This document shows, in pieces, positions 10,240-18,797 of a DNA stretch of 34,398 bases. The translations under genes and the position numbers were made by a program. The notes under the pieces were generated by a model. It had not been told where the DNA came from, searched no databases, and saw nothing but the letters and a program-made list of their open reading frames with translations. Position 1 is the stretch's first letter. Each line of letters opens with the position of its first letter. The DNA is from Patescibacteria group bacterium (GTDB lineage: Bacteria > Patescibacteriota > Minisyncoccia > Phycocordibacterales > UBA918). The stretch is taken from assembly GCA_019752815.1 (NCBI GenBank), contig JAIELQ010000008.1:1-34398 (forward strand), given 5' to 3'.

Positions 10240-10268
10240 AAAGGCGCGAGCTAGCTCGCGCCTTTTTC
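10240..10268. terminator. nusA terminator (perfect 26-bp palindrome, bidirectional)
   Basis: AAAGGCGCGAGCTAGCTCGCGCCTTT followed by TT; convergent ORF ends in its centre. Confidence 0.85.
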
Positions 10269-10847
10269 GTTGCTGTCAGTAACATCACAATACGTCTGCC
10301 ATACCCGCAACCATTGTGTAGCCACCGTCCTCGTATCGCTCTCACCCATGCAAGATTCACGATATGGGAGTAACCGATGTAATACTCCCCAATCACAACA
10401 TTCGGCCACGCAACAAATTTCCAAAGAAAACATTGATTGGTACGGATCGATACTAAACATATCAGCCAGCAACCGTTGCTTGGTACTTTCATCTAGTTTT
10501 TTAAATTGATGTAAGAACTGACTCTGTGAACTGAACAGTACGTCTCGGACTTGTCCTCGAACATGAACACTCTTAAACTTCTGGTATGTTTGAAGGTAAA
10601 AACTTAGCAAACCTTCAGTTGTTGAGACAGGAGATACACAGATTGTACGTAGTAAAGGTTGACATCTAATCTGACTGGAACGATCTGAAACTTCTAGATT
10701 CGCTAACCAGTGCAGGATTTTCTGATCATGATTTGTTGAACGTCCTACCTGCCACTCAATTGATTGTGTACGCTGTGTATCAGAAGTATTTGAAGAAACA
10801 GCTACCTGCATATCACTCTGGAACTCTGCTTCTGAAATTTGGTCCAT
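10251..10847 (-). CDS. Hypothetical protein (198 aa)
   Basis: Long ORF MDQISEAEFQSDMQVAVSS...NEKGAS, convergent with nusA; no family recognised. Confidence 0.6.
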   Translation of the reverse strand: MDQISEAEFQSDMQVAVSSNTSDTQRTQSIEWQVGRSTNHDQKILHWLANLEVSDRSSQIRCQPLLRTICVSPVSTTEGLLSFYLQTYQKFKSVHVRGQVRDVLFSSQSQFLHQFKKLDESTKQRLLADMFSIDPYQSMFSLEICCVAECCDWGVLHRLLPYRESCMGESDTRTVATQWLRVWQTYCDVTDSNEKGAS

Positions 10848-10977
10848 GACTATCCTCCACTATGTCTATGAAGCACTATAATCATTTGTTGCCAGGAGTC
10901 AATGTTACAACCTATCTTGCAACGACCGCACTCCTGTTCTACACTACAATCCTTAGTAATCTAACTATAATATTTTT

Positions 10978-11898
10978 ATGGTAAAAGTTTTTGGACATAT
11001 TTCCCCTGACACTGATGCAACTACCGCCGCAATTGTCTACGCGTGGTATTTAAACGAACACACAGCGCATGACGCTACTCCGTACGTACTCGGAGACCTC
11101 AATAGTGAAACAAGCTTTGTGTTGCAACGTTTTGGTTTTGCGGTACCAGAATTACTGCCCGAGCTCACTGCTGGAGAATCAGTAGTGGTGGTAGACACCA
11201 ACAACCCCCAGGAGCTACCTGCCAATATTAACGAGATGAATATTGTGGCACTGATTGACCACCATAAACTAGTCGGTGGATTAACGACCGAAACACCAAC
11301 TGACATCGTCATTAAACCGGTAGCGTGTACTGCCACTATCATGCACGACCATTTTGTAGCTTCGAGTATTTCTATTCCAGAAAATATTGCTGGTTTAATG
11401 TTGTCAGCGATTCTCTCTGACACTCTTGGATTTAGATCACCAACTACCACCCCACACGATAAAGACGTAGCTGAAAAGCTAGCTGGTAGACTGAACATCG
11501 AAATTACGTCATATGCTGACGAAATGTTTGCGGCCAAATCAGATATCTCAAGCTTTAGTGACAGTGGACTCATCAAACTCGATAGTAAAAAATACGAAGT
11601 TGGTGACAAAAACTTCCGCGTGTCGGTCATTGAAACCACCAACACCGATACCGTACTCGCGCGCAAAGCTGGAATTGTCGAGGCTATCAAAACCTGTGTC
11701 ACAGAAGAAAATGACATTGATGATGTTCTATTCTTTGTGGTTGATATCTTCAAAGAACACGCGACCGTATTTACGTACAATGAACTGACAAAACAAGTTA
11801 TCACTAGTTCATTTGGTGTGACCGTCGAAAATGACACCGAGATACTCCCGGGGATTTTGTCTCGCAAAAAACAAATTCTGCCCGCATTAAAACTGTAA
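10978..11898 (+). CDS. ppaC: Manganese-dependent (family II) inorganic pyrophosphatase, DHH superfamily
   Basis: VFGHISPDTDATTAAIVYAW, VVDTNN, LIDHHKLVGG, C-terminal SRKKQILPAL. Confidence 0.92.
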   Translation: MVKVFGHISPDTDATTAAIVYAWYLNEHTAHDATPYVLGDLNSETSFVLQRFGFAVPELLPELTAGESVVVVDTNNPQELPANINEMNIVALIDHHKLVGGLTTETPTDIVIKPVACTATIMHDHFVASSISIPENIAGLMLSAILSDTLGFRSPTTTPHDKDVAEKLAGRLNIEITSYADEMFAAKSDISSFSDSGLIKLDSKKYEVGDKNFRVSVIETTNTDTVLARKAGIVEAIKTCVTEENDIDDVLFFVVDIFKEHATVFTYNELTKQVITSSFGVTVENDTEILPGILSRKKQILPALKL

Positions 11899-11921
11899 GT
11901 TTCTTTTAAACACTGATGAGA

Positions 11922-11948
11922 TATAACCCACCGTCATGGTGGGTTATA
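11922..11948. terminator. Hairpin TATAACCCACC-gtcat-GGTGGGTTATA between ppaC and the next gene
   Basis: 11-bp inverted repeat, weak T run. Confidence 0.4.
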
Positions 11949-11957
11949 CTATTTAGT

Positions 11958-12530
11958 ATGAAAAGATATTGTTTATTATTTCCTGTTATTCTCTGTAGCT
12001 TACTGCTACAGATTCCGTCTGCTACCGCCCAAACAACCACCGCAAGCACAACAGTAACGGCTCCGGGAACTACCACCGTTACTCCCCCTCGCCGCCCATT
12101 TATCGCAGAACCAACCCTCCAACGAATCGCCCAAACCAGACTCACTAACCTGGCAGCTAATATGAGCAACCGGATGGACAGTGCCGTCGCCAGACTACAA
12201 AACGTCACAGACCGACTCAGCTCACGGCTCACTAAAATGGAAGCAGAAGGCAAAGATGTTTCTGCCGCTCGCACTGAGCTGGCACTCGCGCAGACCAAGC
12301 TCGATGAAGCCAAACGACGACTGGCAACAATTGATACTGAAGTCAATGCTTTTGTTGGCTCAGCTACCCCTCGGGAAAATTGGGTTAATTTAAGAAACAC
12401 CTACCTCACTACCCGCGAGGTTATTGTTGCTGCTCACCAGAGTATTCTGGCAACTATTAATCTAGCTCAAAATACAACAGTACCAGCACCAGAAACAGTC
12501 AGCACTTCTAGTCCAGCAACTAATAATTAA
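11958..12530 (+). CDS. Hypothetical secreted protein with coiled coil
   Basis: MKRYCLLFPVILCSLLLQIPSATAQ signal peptide, helical region LTNLAANMSNRMDSAVARLQNVTDRLSSRLTKMEAEGKDVSAARTELALAQTKLDEAKRRL. Confidence 0.75.
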   Translation: MKRYCLLFPVILCSLLLQIPSATAQTTTASTTVTAPGTTTVTPPRRPFIAEPTLQRIAQTRLTNLAANMSNRMDSAVARLQNVTDRLSSRLTKMEAEGKDVSAARTELALAQTKLDEAKRRLATIDTEVNAFVGSATPRENWVNLRNTYLTTREVIVAAHQSILATINLAQNTTVPAPETVSTSSPATNN

Positions 12531-12533
12531 TAT

Positions 12534-12953
12534 ATGGAAAAAAGACACACAATCATTGAACCGAATTTTGAAGGTGAGGAAATGCACATTCCCGCACCAA
12601 AGGTCAATCAACCGCTGGAAGACAACGCTGCACCAAAACTCCTGACTGCTCCAATCATTGTATTACTGTTTTTAATTCTCGTGGCAATTTTAGCGGGATT
12701 TTATTATTGGTACACCATCGTCATGAGTGAACAAGTGGTAACCGAAACCATTACCCGCCCAACAGCCGAACAAAACAACGAACCTGAGAGCACTACTGCC
12801 GAAGCCCGCACCGGACTCATGGATGTCGTCAGCACCTCAGACGAACTTGATGCTATTGCCGCTGATGCACAGAGCACTAACCTCGAAGATCTTGTGAATG
12901 AGACCACTGCTATTGAAGCAGAGCTGGATGCTGCTATTGCAGCTGGGCAATAG
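12534..12953 (+). CDS. Hypothetical single-pass membrane protein
   Basis: MEKRHTIIEPNFEGEEMHIPAPK...LLTAPIIVLLFLILVAILAGFYYWYTIV TM helix; start 3 nt after the preceding gene's stop. Confidence 0.75.
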   Translation: MEKRHTIIEPNFEGEEMHIPAPKVNQPLEDNAAPKLLTAPIIVLLFLILVAILAGFYYWYTIVMSEQVVTETITRPTAEQNNEPESTTAEARTGLMDVVSTSDELDAIAADAQSTNLEDLVNETTAIEAELDAAIAAGQ

Positions 12954-12992
12954 TTTAGTTGCATATTTACCAGAATCCTCTACTATAAATAC

Positions 12993-13211
12993 ACTCCCTT
13001 TGTTTGAGGGAGAAAAGAAACGCCTTTCATGAAAGGATTGCTGATGCAGGGTCATTCCGCATTTCATTTCGGCCACTGAAGCGCCACGCAGGTCCAAGGC
13101 CGGACATCCACCAGTGCAGTGCACTAAATTAAAACCGCGGTCATAGACCGCCTCAACCGAGGGATTCCACGCTGGCATATGTTGTCAGCCCAGGAATCCC
13201 TCTTCTTTTTT
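12993..13211 (+). ncRNA. Candidate structured ncRNA upstream of tig
   Basis: -10-like TATAAA at 12984-12989; hairpins CTCCC..GGGAG, CCTTTCATGAAAGG, GCGGTCatagaCCGC; ends in terminator GAGGGATTCC...GGAATCCCTCTTCTTTTTT; no plausible CDS. Confidence 0.55.
13159..13211 (+). terminator. Intrinsic terminator of the candidate ncRNA
   Basis: GAGGGATTCC ... GGAATCCCTC TTCTTTTTT. Confidence 0.8.
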
Positions 13212-13288
13212 ATCTTCAATTTTCCATATCCTATTTTCAATATTTTTGCCTTGCATTTTACTCACTTATCGGTACACTAGCCCGTACT

Positions 13289-14422
13289 ATGTCACAATCA
13301 CATCATCACCACGATATCGACTTTAAGAAAGCCTTTACCGTTGAAAAACAAGAGGGTTCACAGGTTAAAATTACCGGCGAAATTCCCTATTCTGAACTGC
13401 TCGAAGAACGAGCTGGTGCCATTAAAGCGCTCGGAAAAAACGTTAAAATAGATGGTTTCCGTGCAGGGCATGTTCCAGAAGCAGTCATCGTTAAAACCAT
13501 TGGCGAAATGGCTATTTTGGCTGAAATGGCCGAGCGAGCCATTGCCCATATGTACCCTCATATATTAGAAGAACATGATATTGATGCTATCGGGTACCCA
13601 CAAATTTCTATTACTAAAATTGCGCCTGAAAACCCACTCGGATTTACTGCTACGGTGGCTGTTCTCCCTACCATTACCCTCCCTGACTACAAGGCGCTTG
13701 CTAAAACCGTAAATGCCGCCAAAGAATCAACAGAAGTCACTGACGCTGACGTTGATAAACAAATTAATGACATTCTCCGCCAAAAAGCCGCCTACGAACG
13801 ACTCCAGAAAAAGGCCGCTGCCAAAGCTGAGTCAACTGACAGTAATGAAGTAATTGAAGAACCGCTAGAAACCGAAGCTGACCTCGCGAAACTACCGATT
13901 CCAGAATTAACTAACGAAGTAGTAGCGACATTGGGACAACCGGGGCAATTTGCAACCGTTGAAGATTTCAAGTCAAAAATCCGTGAACACCTGGCGATTG
14001 AAAAGAAACAAATGGTAGAGAGTGCTCACCGTGCCAAAATTACCGACACTATTATTGAAGCTAGTGTCATGGATATACCCCAAGTATTAATTGATTCAGA
14101 ACTCAATCAAATGTTTGCGCAGATGAATGAGGACTTGGAACAATCAAACCTCAAAATGGAGGACTACCTCAAACACATCAACAAAACTCAAGATGATTTA
14201 AAAAAAGATTGGACACCTGCTGCCGATAAACGAGCAAAACTCCAATTGGTACTAAATGAAATTGCCAAAAAAGAAGAGGTCAAGCCAGACCAAGCTCAAC
14301 TTGATGCCCAAGTAGCTCAATTACTTGAACAATACAAAGATGCTGATAAACATCGAGTGGAGATTTATGTTGCTTCAGTCATGACTAATGAAGCCGTAAT
14401 GAAGCTATTGGAGAACGAGTAA
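13289..14422 (+). CDS. tig: Trigger factor
   Basis: GSQVKITGEIPYSELLEERAGAIKALGKNVKIDGFRAGHVPEAVIVKTIGEMAILAEMAERAI; VLPTITLPDYKAL; C-terminal chaperone domain. Confidence 0.92.
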   Translation: MSQSHHHHDIDFKKAFTVEKQEGSQVKITGEIPYSELLEERAGAIKALGKNVKIDGFRAGHVPEAVIVKTIGEMAILAEMAERAIAHMYPHILEEHDIDAIGYPQISITKIAPENPLGFTATVAVLPTITLPDYKALAKTVNAAKESTEVTDADVDKQINDILRQKAAYERLQKKAAAKAESTDSNEVIEEPLETEADLAKLPIPELTNEVVATLGQPGQFATVEDFKSKIREHLAIEKKQMVESAHRAKITDTIIEASVMDIPQVLIDSELNQMFAQMNEDLEQSNLKMEDYLKHINKTQDDLKKDWTPAADKRAKLQLVLNEIAKKEEVKPDQAQLDAQVAQLLEQYKDADKHRVEIYVASVMTNEAVMKLLENE

Positions 14423-14450
14423 AAGCAACTAATCTACTTTGTTGAAAAAC

Positions 14451-14509
14451 AAAAAATGACCCTCAATGTACGCTCGGTACACCTCGGGTCATTTTTTGTT
14501 TTTTTTCTT
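14451..14509 (+). terminator. tig terminator
   Basis: AAAAAATGACCC ... GGGTCATTTTTTGTTTTTTTT. Confidence 0.8.
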
Positions 14510-14577
14510 ACAGAAACTGTCCACTCATTGGCTCTACAGCACAATGAGTCTTGCAAAAGCGTCCCACGCTTTTTCAC
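14504..14577 (+). repeat. Triple-hairpin element copy A
   Basis: TTTC-TTACA-GAAA, CTGT, ACTCATTG...CAATGAGT, TTGC, AAAAGCG-tccca-CGCTTTTT. Confidence 0.65.
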
Positions 14578-14677
14578 CTCGTATCTCAGTCACTTTAACG
14601 CGTCCATAAAGCTAGCTGAGTAATAACAGCTTTCACTTTTCAATATTCAATATTCAATATTCTCTTTTCTAACATGC

Positions 14678-14706
14678 TTGACCCAAGACTTATATCTCTA
14701 TATGAT
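14678..14706 (+). promoter_or_regulatory. Sigma70-type promoter
   Basis: TTGACC - 17 nt - TATGAT, no CDS follows. Confidence 0.75.
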
Positions 14707-14711
14707 TTGAT

Positions 14712-14890
14712 GACATGACCAATTCCGGTCATGAGAGGGGAGTTGCAATGTCGAAACCCATTTGCGGACATGTCTTTCCATTTGGTTGGGAAGATGATCC
14801 GACCATGCGCTCAATCGATACCATCATCTGAACTGGCTGTGGTTCAAGATGGAAGGGGAATGCGTTCTTCGCCTTCCCCTTTTCTTTTTT
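14712..14890 (+). ncRNA. Candidate structured ncRNA (~180 nt)
   Basis: Promoter at 14678-14706; hairpins CATGACC-aattcc-GGTCATG, GATGAT...ATCATC, GAAC...GTTC; terminator AAGGGGAATGCG..GCCTTCCCCTT TTCTTTTTT. Confidence 0.65.
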
Positions 14891-14934
14891 CCAACTATTG
14901 CTACACTACCGGGGTCCACTGTCATATGCCCATA

Positions 14935-15200
14935 GTAGTGTTGCAGCGAATTGGGGTGATCGGATGCGATTTGATGAGGAGGGCTTAGGCTCAGACTCAC
15001 GTCGGGACTGCCCGTTAGTAATCCTTTTCCCAAGAGGGGGTGAATACGGGCACACGGATATTGCACTACAGACGTGCAATTGAAGTGACCAAGATGGCGT
15101 TTGGTTCGAGCTGGTACAGCACCAGTAACAACGGCCGTAACTACCACGGTCCACGTCATCAGTGGCAGGGCGCGAAACATCGCCCTGCCATTTTATTTAT
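14935..15200 (+). ncRNA. Candidate structured ncRNA (~265 nt)
   Basis: Stems GTAGTG..GCA/TGCACTAC, GCCCGT...ACGGGC, GCTGG..CCAGT; strong terminator GGCAGGGCG-cgaaaca-tCGCCCTGCCATTTTATTT; no CDS. Confidence 0.55.
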
Positions 15201-15228
15201 ATAGCAACCAGGACAGGTTCCAGTAATT

Positions 15229-15320
15229 TTCCTTACAGGAACAGTACACCGTTTGGATATTTTGAAAAAATTCAAAATATCTCAAACGGTTCTGCACAGT
15301 GACATTTGGTCACTGTGCAG
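15229..15320 (+). repeat. Triple-hairpin element copy D
   Basis: TTCC-TTACA-GGAA, CAGTAC, ACCGTTTG g ATATTTTGAA..TTCAAAATAT ct CAAACGGT, CTGCACAGTGAC-atttg-GTCACTGTGCAG. Confidence 0.75.
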
Positions 15321-15365
15321 CCCTAGGAAGGGGCAAATCGGGAACTAAATTCGCCATTGTCACTA

Positions 15366-15444
15366 CTTCTTACAGAAGCTGTTTAGGTTATCGCTCTTTT
15401 TCCAAAAGAGCTGGCAACCTCTTGCGAAAGTCTCCCAGACTTTC
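15366..15444 (+). repeat. Triple-hairpin element copy B
   Basis: CTTC-TTACA-GAAG, CTGT, AGGTT atc GCTCTTTT-tcc-AAAAGAGC tggc AACCT, CTTGC, GAAAGTCT-ccc-AGACTTTC. Confidence 0.75.
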
Positions 15445-15552
15445 TCACTCTGTGGCTCATTTAATTTTCTTTTTCCTGACCAATTTGCTAGGATAGGTAC
15501 GTCTGGTACAACCTCATTCTCTTACCCCAGACCCTAACAATACATCTTATAT

Positions 15553-16152
15553 ATGAAACACACTCAACCAGAAACTGCTCAGCTCGTGCCGATGGTGATT
15601 GAAAAAACCCAAGGTGGTGAACGCGCGTATGATATTTACTCACGACTCCTCAAAGAACGTATCATCTTCATTACCGGTGGTATCGAAGACCACATGGCCA
15701 ACCTCGTAGTAGCGCAATTACTCTTCCTCGAAGCCGAGGACCCGAAAAAAGACATCTACCTGTACATCAACTCACCGGGTGGTAGCGTCACTGCAGGACT
15801 ATCAATTATTGATACCATGCACCACATCAAACCAGATGTAGCGACCGTATGTGTAGGAATGGCAGCGTCAATGGGATCACTCATTTTGTCACAAGGGCAA
15901 AAAAATAAGCGCTTTATCCTACCAAACGCCGAAGTCATGATTCACCAACCGTCAGGGGGCGCGTACGGACAGGCGTCAGATATCGACATTACTGCCAAGC
16001 ACATCATTAAAACCCGCGACCGATTGAACAAAATGCTCGCCAAAGCCACCGGCCAAAAGCTAACAAAAATTGAAGCCGACGTTGACCGAGATTTATTCAT
16101 GGATGCAGACGAGGCGTTGAAGTATGGCCTCGTAGATAAGATTTATTCTTAA
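15553..16152 (+). CDS. clpP: ATP-dependent Clp protease proteolytic subunit
   Basis: [37 protein letters not shown] (Ser), [19 protein letters not shown] (His), KYGLVDKI. Confidence 0.96.
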   Translation: MKHTQPETAQLVPMVIEKTQGGERAYDIYSRLLKERIIFITGGIEDHMANLVVAQLLFLEAEDPKKDIYLYINSPGGSVTAGLSIIDTMHHIKPDVATVCVGMAASMGSLILSQGQKNKRFILPNAEVMIHQPSGGAYGQASDIDITAKHIIKTRDRLNKMLAKATGQKLTKIEADVDRDLFMDADEALKYGLVDKIYS

Positions 16153-16158
16153 TAAAAA

Positions 16159-16193
16159 GAAGGCCTGCTGGGATTAACCAGCAGGCTTTTTTC
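16159..16193. terminator. clpP terminator
   Basis: GCCTGCTGG-gattaa-CCAGCAGGCTTTTTT. Confidence 0.85.
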
Positions 16194-16395
16194 ATGTTTG
16201 TCTGGACTGCCACCATTTACGCCATTGCCGACACTCATCATAAAACACGAGGCTACCAAGAATTCCCAGTAAAACCAGGAACACAATGTGGTGCGGTGTA
16301 ATATACCAAAAACACAGCATAATCAGAACTCCCGCAAACGATTCGTACATTCTGTTTAGCACACCACTTTGTGCCAGGCGAACTATACATTTCAT
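16192..16395 (-). CDS. Small hypothetical membrane protein (67 aa)
   Basis: Hydrophobic FAGVLIMLCFWYITPHHIVFLVLLGILGSLVF with basic tail; AAAGGG upstream of ATG. Confidence 0.5.
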   Translation of the reverse strand: MKCIVRLAQSGVLNRMYESFAGVLIMLCFWYITPHHIVFLVLLGILGSLVFYDECRQWRKWWQSRQT

Positions 16396-16545
16396 CTGAT
16401 ACCCTTTCTATTTCTTATACTGGTTCAAATGTATCAAATTTTATACTCATGTACAAATATTAAGTTATCTGGTACAGTGCGGATGTCTGACCTCTATCAA
16501 TGCTGACCGTCCGACTTTCTGTTTAATAAATTAGTTGAAACACCT

Positions 16546-18075
16546 ATGCCGTTACTATTCCCACTGGCAATACTGATTGCTGGACTCGGGGTGGGATTGG
16601 CTCTTGGCTACTACCTGCGCTATCTGCACGCGCTTTCAAATAAATCTTCAATCGAAATTACCATCAAAGAAAAGATGGTTGAAGCCGAAGAACGTGCAAT
16701 CAAAATTGTCGAACGCGCCGAAGAAAAAGCTGAGAACATCCTACTTGAAGCCAAAACTGAAACCAAAGCGACCGAAGAAAAGCTAAGTCAAAAAGAATCC
16801 CGTCTCGATAAACGAGAGGAGTTGCTTGATACTCGTCAAATTGATATTGATTCCCAAAAAGAATCACTACAAAGTAAAATCGATGAAGTAAAAAGCCTAA
16901 AAGCTCGTTTGGATGAACGCAAAAACGAACTTGATGAAAAACTACAAACCCTTGCCGGCATCACTCCTGAACAAGCGTTTGAACGCATCATTGCCAAAGT
17001 AGAAAAAGAACGAACCGAAGACCTGACCGCTCGACTGCAAAAAATCGAAATCTTCAATAACGAACAAATTGAAGCCAGGGCCACTAATATCCTACTCGCC
17101 GCTATTCACCGCGTTGGCAACCAAATGCCAACCAACATCATGACGAGTAACGTTGAAATTCCTAGTGACGACTTAAAGGGCAAGGTCATCGGAAAAGAAG
17201 GTCGTAACGTTCGCGCCTTTGAACGCGCCACCGGAGTAGACGTGTTAATTGATGAAACACCAGGCTATATCGTACTGTCATCATTTGATCCAATCCGCCG
17301 AGAAATTGCCCGTGTGGCACTTGAGGCATTAATGAAGGACGGGCGCATTCAGCCAGCAAAAATCGAAGAAGCAGTGGAATTAGCCCGAGTTGAAGTCGCC
17401 AAGACCGTGCGCGCGTTTGGTGAAAAAGCCTGTTACGAAGCTAACGTGCCAAACCTCCATCCTGATTTAGTATCAATTGTAGGTCGCCTCCACTTCCGTA
17501 CCAGTTATGGTCAAAACGTACTCTGGCACTCTGTTGAAATGGCCAATATGGCCGCCATTATTGCTGAGGAAGTTGGGGCCGATGTAGCAGTAGCGCGCGC
17601 CGGTGCCCTCCTCCATGACATTGGTAAAACCGTTAGTCACGAAGTAGCTGGTACACACGTGGAAATTGGGATTCGCATCTTGCAGAAATACGGCGTCGAT
17701 GAAAAAGTCATACTCGCCATGCGTGCCCACCACGAGGAATATCCGTACGAAACTCCAGAATCACTTATTGTCCAAGTCTGTGACTCACTCTCTGGTTCAC
17801 GCCCTGGCGCCCGCCGTGATTCTATTGAAAACTATATTAAACGTCTGTCGGACCTCGAAGCCATTGCTACTACATTACATGGTGTAGAAAAAGCGTTTGC
17901 GATTGCTGCCGGTCGTGAAATTCGTGTGATTGTAAACCCGACCAACATGACCGAATTTGAAACGCATACGCTCGCGCGTACCATCGCCACCAATATCGAA
18001 GCTCAGTTGCGGTACCCTGGTGAAATCAAAGTCCACGTGATTCGCGAAACGAGAGTTGTCAGTTACGCACGTTAG
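16546..18075 (+). CDS. rny: Ribonuclease Y
   Basis: N-terminal TM, coiled coil, KH (GKVIGKEGRNVRAFERATGVDVLIDETP), HD (GALLHDIGKTVSHEVAGTHVEIG). Confidence 0.96.
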   Translation: MPLLFPLAILIAGLGVGLALGYYLRYLHALSNKSSIEITIKEKMVEAEERAIKIVERAEEKAENILLEAKTETKATEEKLSQKESRLDKREELLDTRQIDIDSQKESLQSKIDEVKSLKARLDERKNELDEKLQTLAGITPEQAFERIIAKVEKERTEDLTARLQKIEIFNNEQIEARATNILLAAIHRVGNQMPTNIMTSNVEIPSDDLKGKVIGKEGRNVRAFERATGVDVLIDETPGYIVLSSFDPIRREIARVALEALMKDGRIQPAKIEEAVELARVEVAKTVRAFGEKACYEANVPNLHPDLVSIVGRLHFRTSYGQNVLWHSVEMANMAAIIAEEVGADVAVARAGALLHDIGKTVSHEVAGTHVEIGIRILQKYGVDEKVILAMRAHHEEYPYETPESLIVQVCDSLSGSRPGARRDSIENYIKRLSDLEAIATTLHGVEKAFAIAAGREIRVIVNPTNMTEFETHTLARTIATNIEAQLRYPGEIKVHVIRETRVVSYAR

Positions 18076-18083
18076 CGACGTTA

Positions 18084-18113
18084 AAACCAGCACATCACGT
18101 GCTGGTTTTAATA
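18084..18113 (+). terminator. rny terminator
   Basis: AAAACCAGCAC-atca-cGTGCTGGTTTT. Confidence 0.7.
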
Positions 18114-18145
18114 AAATTACAACACACATTTTTCGCCCCGCTAGG

Positions 18146-18173
18146 CATTGCACCCAAATTACCTTGCTATATA
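18146..18173 (+). promoter_or_regulatory. Promoter for the HU gene
   Basis: TTGCAC - 16 nt - TATAAT. Confidence 0.65.
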
Positions 18174-18266
18174 ATGTTGTTAGGCCAAAAATATTTGGGC
18201 GCAGCGTCGGGAACACCTCGGCACAAAATTTTAATCACTCTTTAAAAAGAATAATAACTTCTGAAT

Positions 18267-18539
18267 ATGAATAAAGCAGATATCATCGCCAAAGTACACG
18301 AAGTACTTGGAACTACAAAGGCAGATGCAGAACGAGCAGTTGAAGCAGTGTTTGGTAACATCGAAGCTGCTATGAAAGACGGCGACGCTGTATCAATTGC
18401 TGGATTTGGTATTTTCGAAGCTAAAATGCGTGCTGCTCGCGAAGCTCGTAATCCACGAACTGGTGAAACTGTAAAGGTTCCAGCAATGCGCGCTCCAAAG
18501 TTCCGCGCTGCGAAAGGACTTAAAGACTCAGTTAAATAA
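18267..18539 (+). CDS. hup: HU family DNA-binding protein
   Basis: MNKADIIAKVHEVLGTTKADAERAVEAVFGNIEAAMKDGDAVSIAGFGIFEAKMRAAREARNPRTGETVKVPAMRAPKFRAAKGLKDSV. Confidence 0.96.
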   Translation: MNKADIIAKVHEVLGTTKADAERAVEAVFGNIEAAMKDGDAVSIAGFGIFEAKMRAAREARNPRTGETVKVPAMRAPKFRAAKGLKDSVK

Positions 18540-18654
18540 TTGCAACTGTAATTAAAGTAAAAACCATCACGCACTGCTTGATGGTTTTTACTTTTCCCCA
18601 ACTACATTTCAAATCGTCGTGATATACTATGAAGGTAGCGGAGGTAAATACGCT

Positions 18655-18774
18655 ATGTGGAAAAGAAAGAGCAATCTTCGCTATTTCCCATCACAAAAAA
18701 CAAAGAGCACCCTCAGCCGGGTGTTTTTTGTTTTCTTTAAACAGTCTACTAGACTAGTTAAACCCGAAAGTTAG
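18655..18774 (+). CDS. Possible 39-aa basic micro-ORF overlapping a terminator hairpin
   Basis: GGAGGT (18640-18645) 9 nt before ATG; MWKRKSNLRYFPSQKTKSTLSRVFFVFFKQSTRLVKPES; AAAAAACAAAGAGCACCC/GGGTGTTTTTTGTT hairpin inside. Confidence 0.3.
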   Translation: MWKRKSNLRYFPSQKTKSTLSRVFFVFFKQSTRLVKPES

Positions 18775-18797
18775 GGCATTTTACTTTTCTCAAAACT

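Noticed and set aside
11037-11867. 276-aa reverse ORF antisense to the pyrophosphatase
   Set aside because: Ser/Thr-rich shadow ORF fully antisense to a confidently identified gene.
12837-13178. 113-aa reverse ORF upstream of tig
   Set aside because: Antisense to the 12534-12953 gene and to the candidate ncRNA; composition not protein-like.
14824-15180. Overlapping ORFs (118, 85, 82, 61 aa) in the tig-clpP gap
   Set aside because: No family resemblance, lie inside hairpin-rich sequence with promoter/terminator signals; treated as non-coding RNA region.
14935-15444. RNase P RNA, tmRNA or SRP RNA identity for the tig-clpP ncRNAs
   Set aside because: Conserved cores (GAGGAAAGTCC/ACAGAA for RNase P, tRNA-like TTCGA-containing 3' end for tmRNA, SRP GGAAGGAAGCA) were not found.
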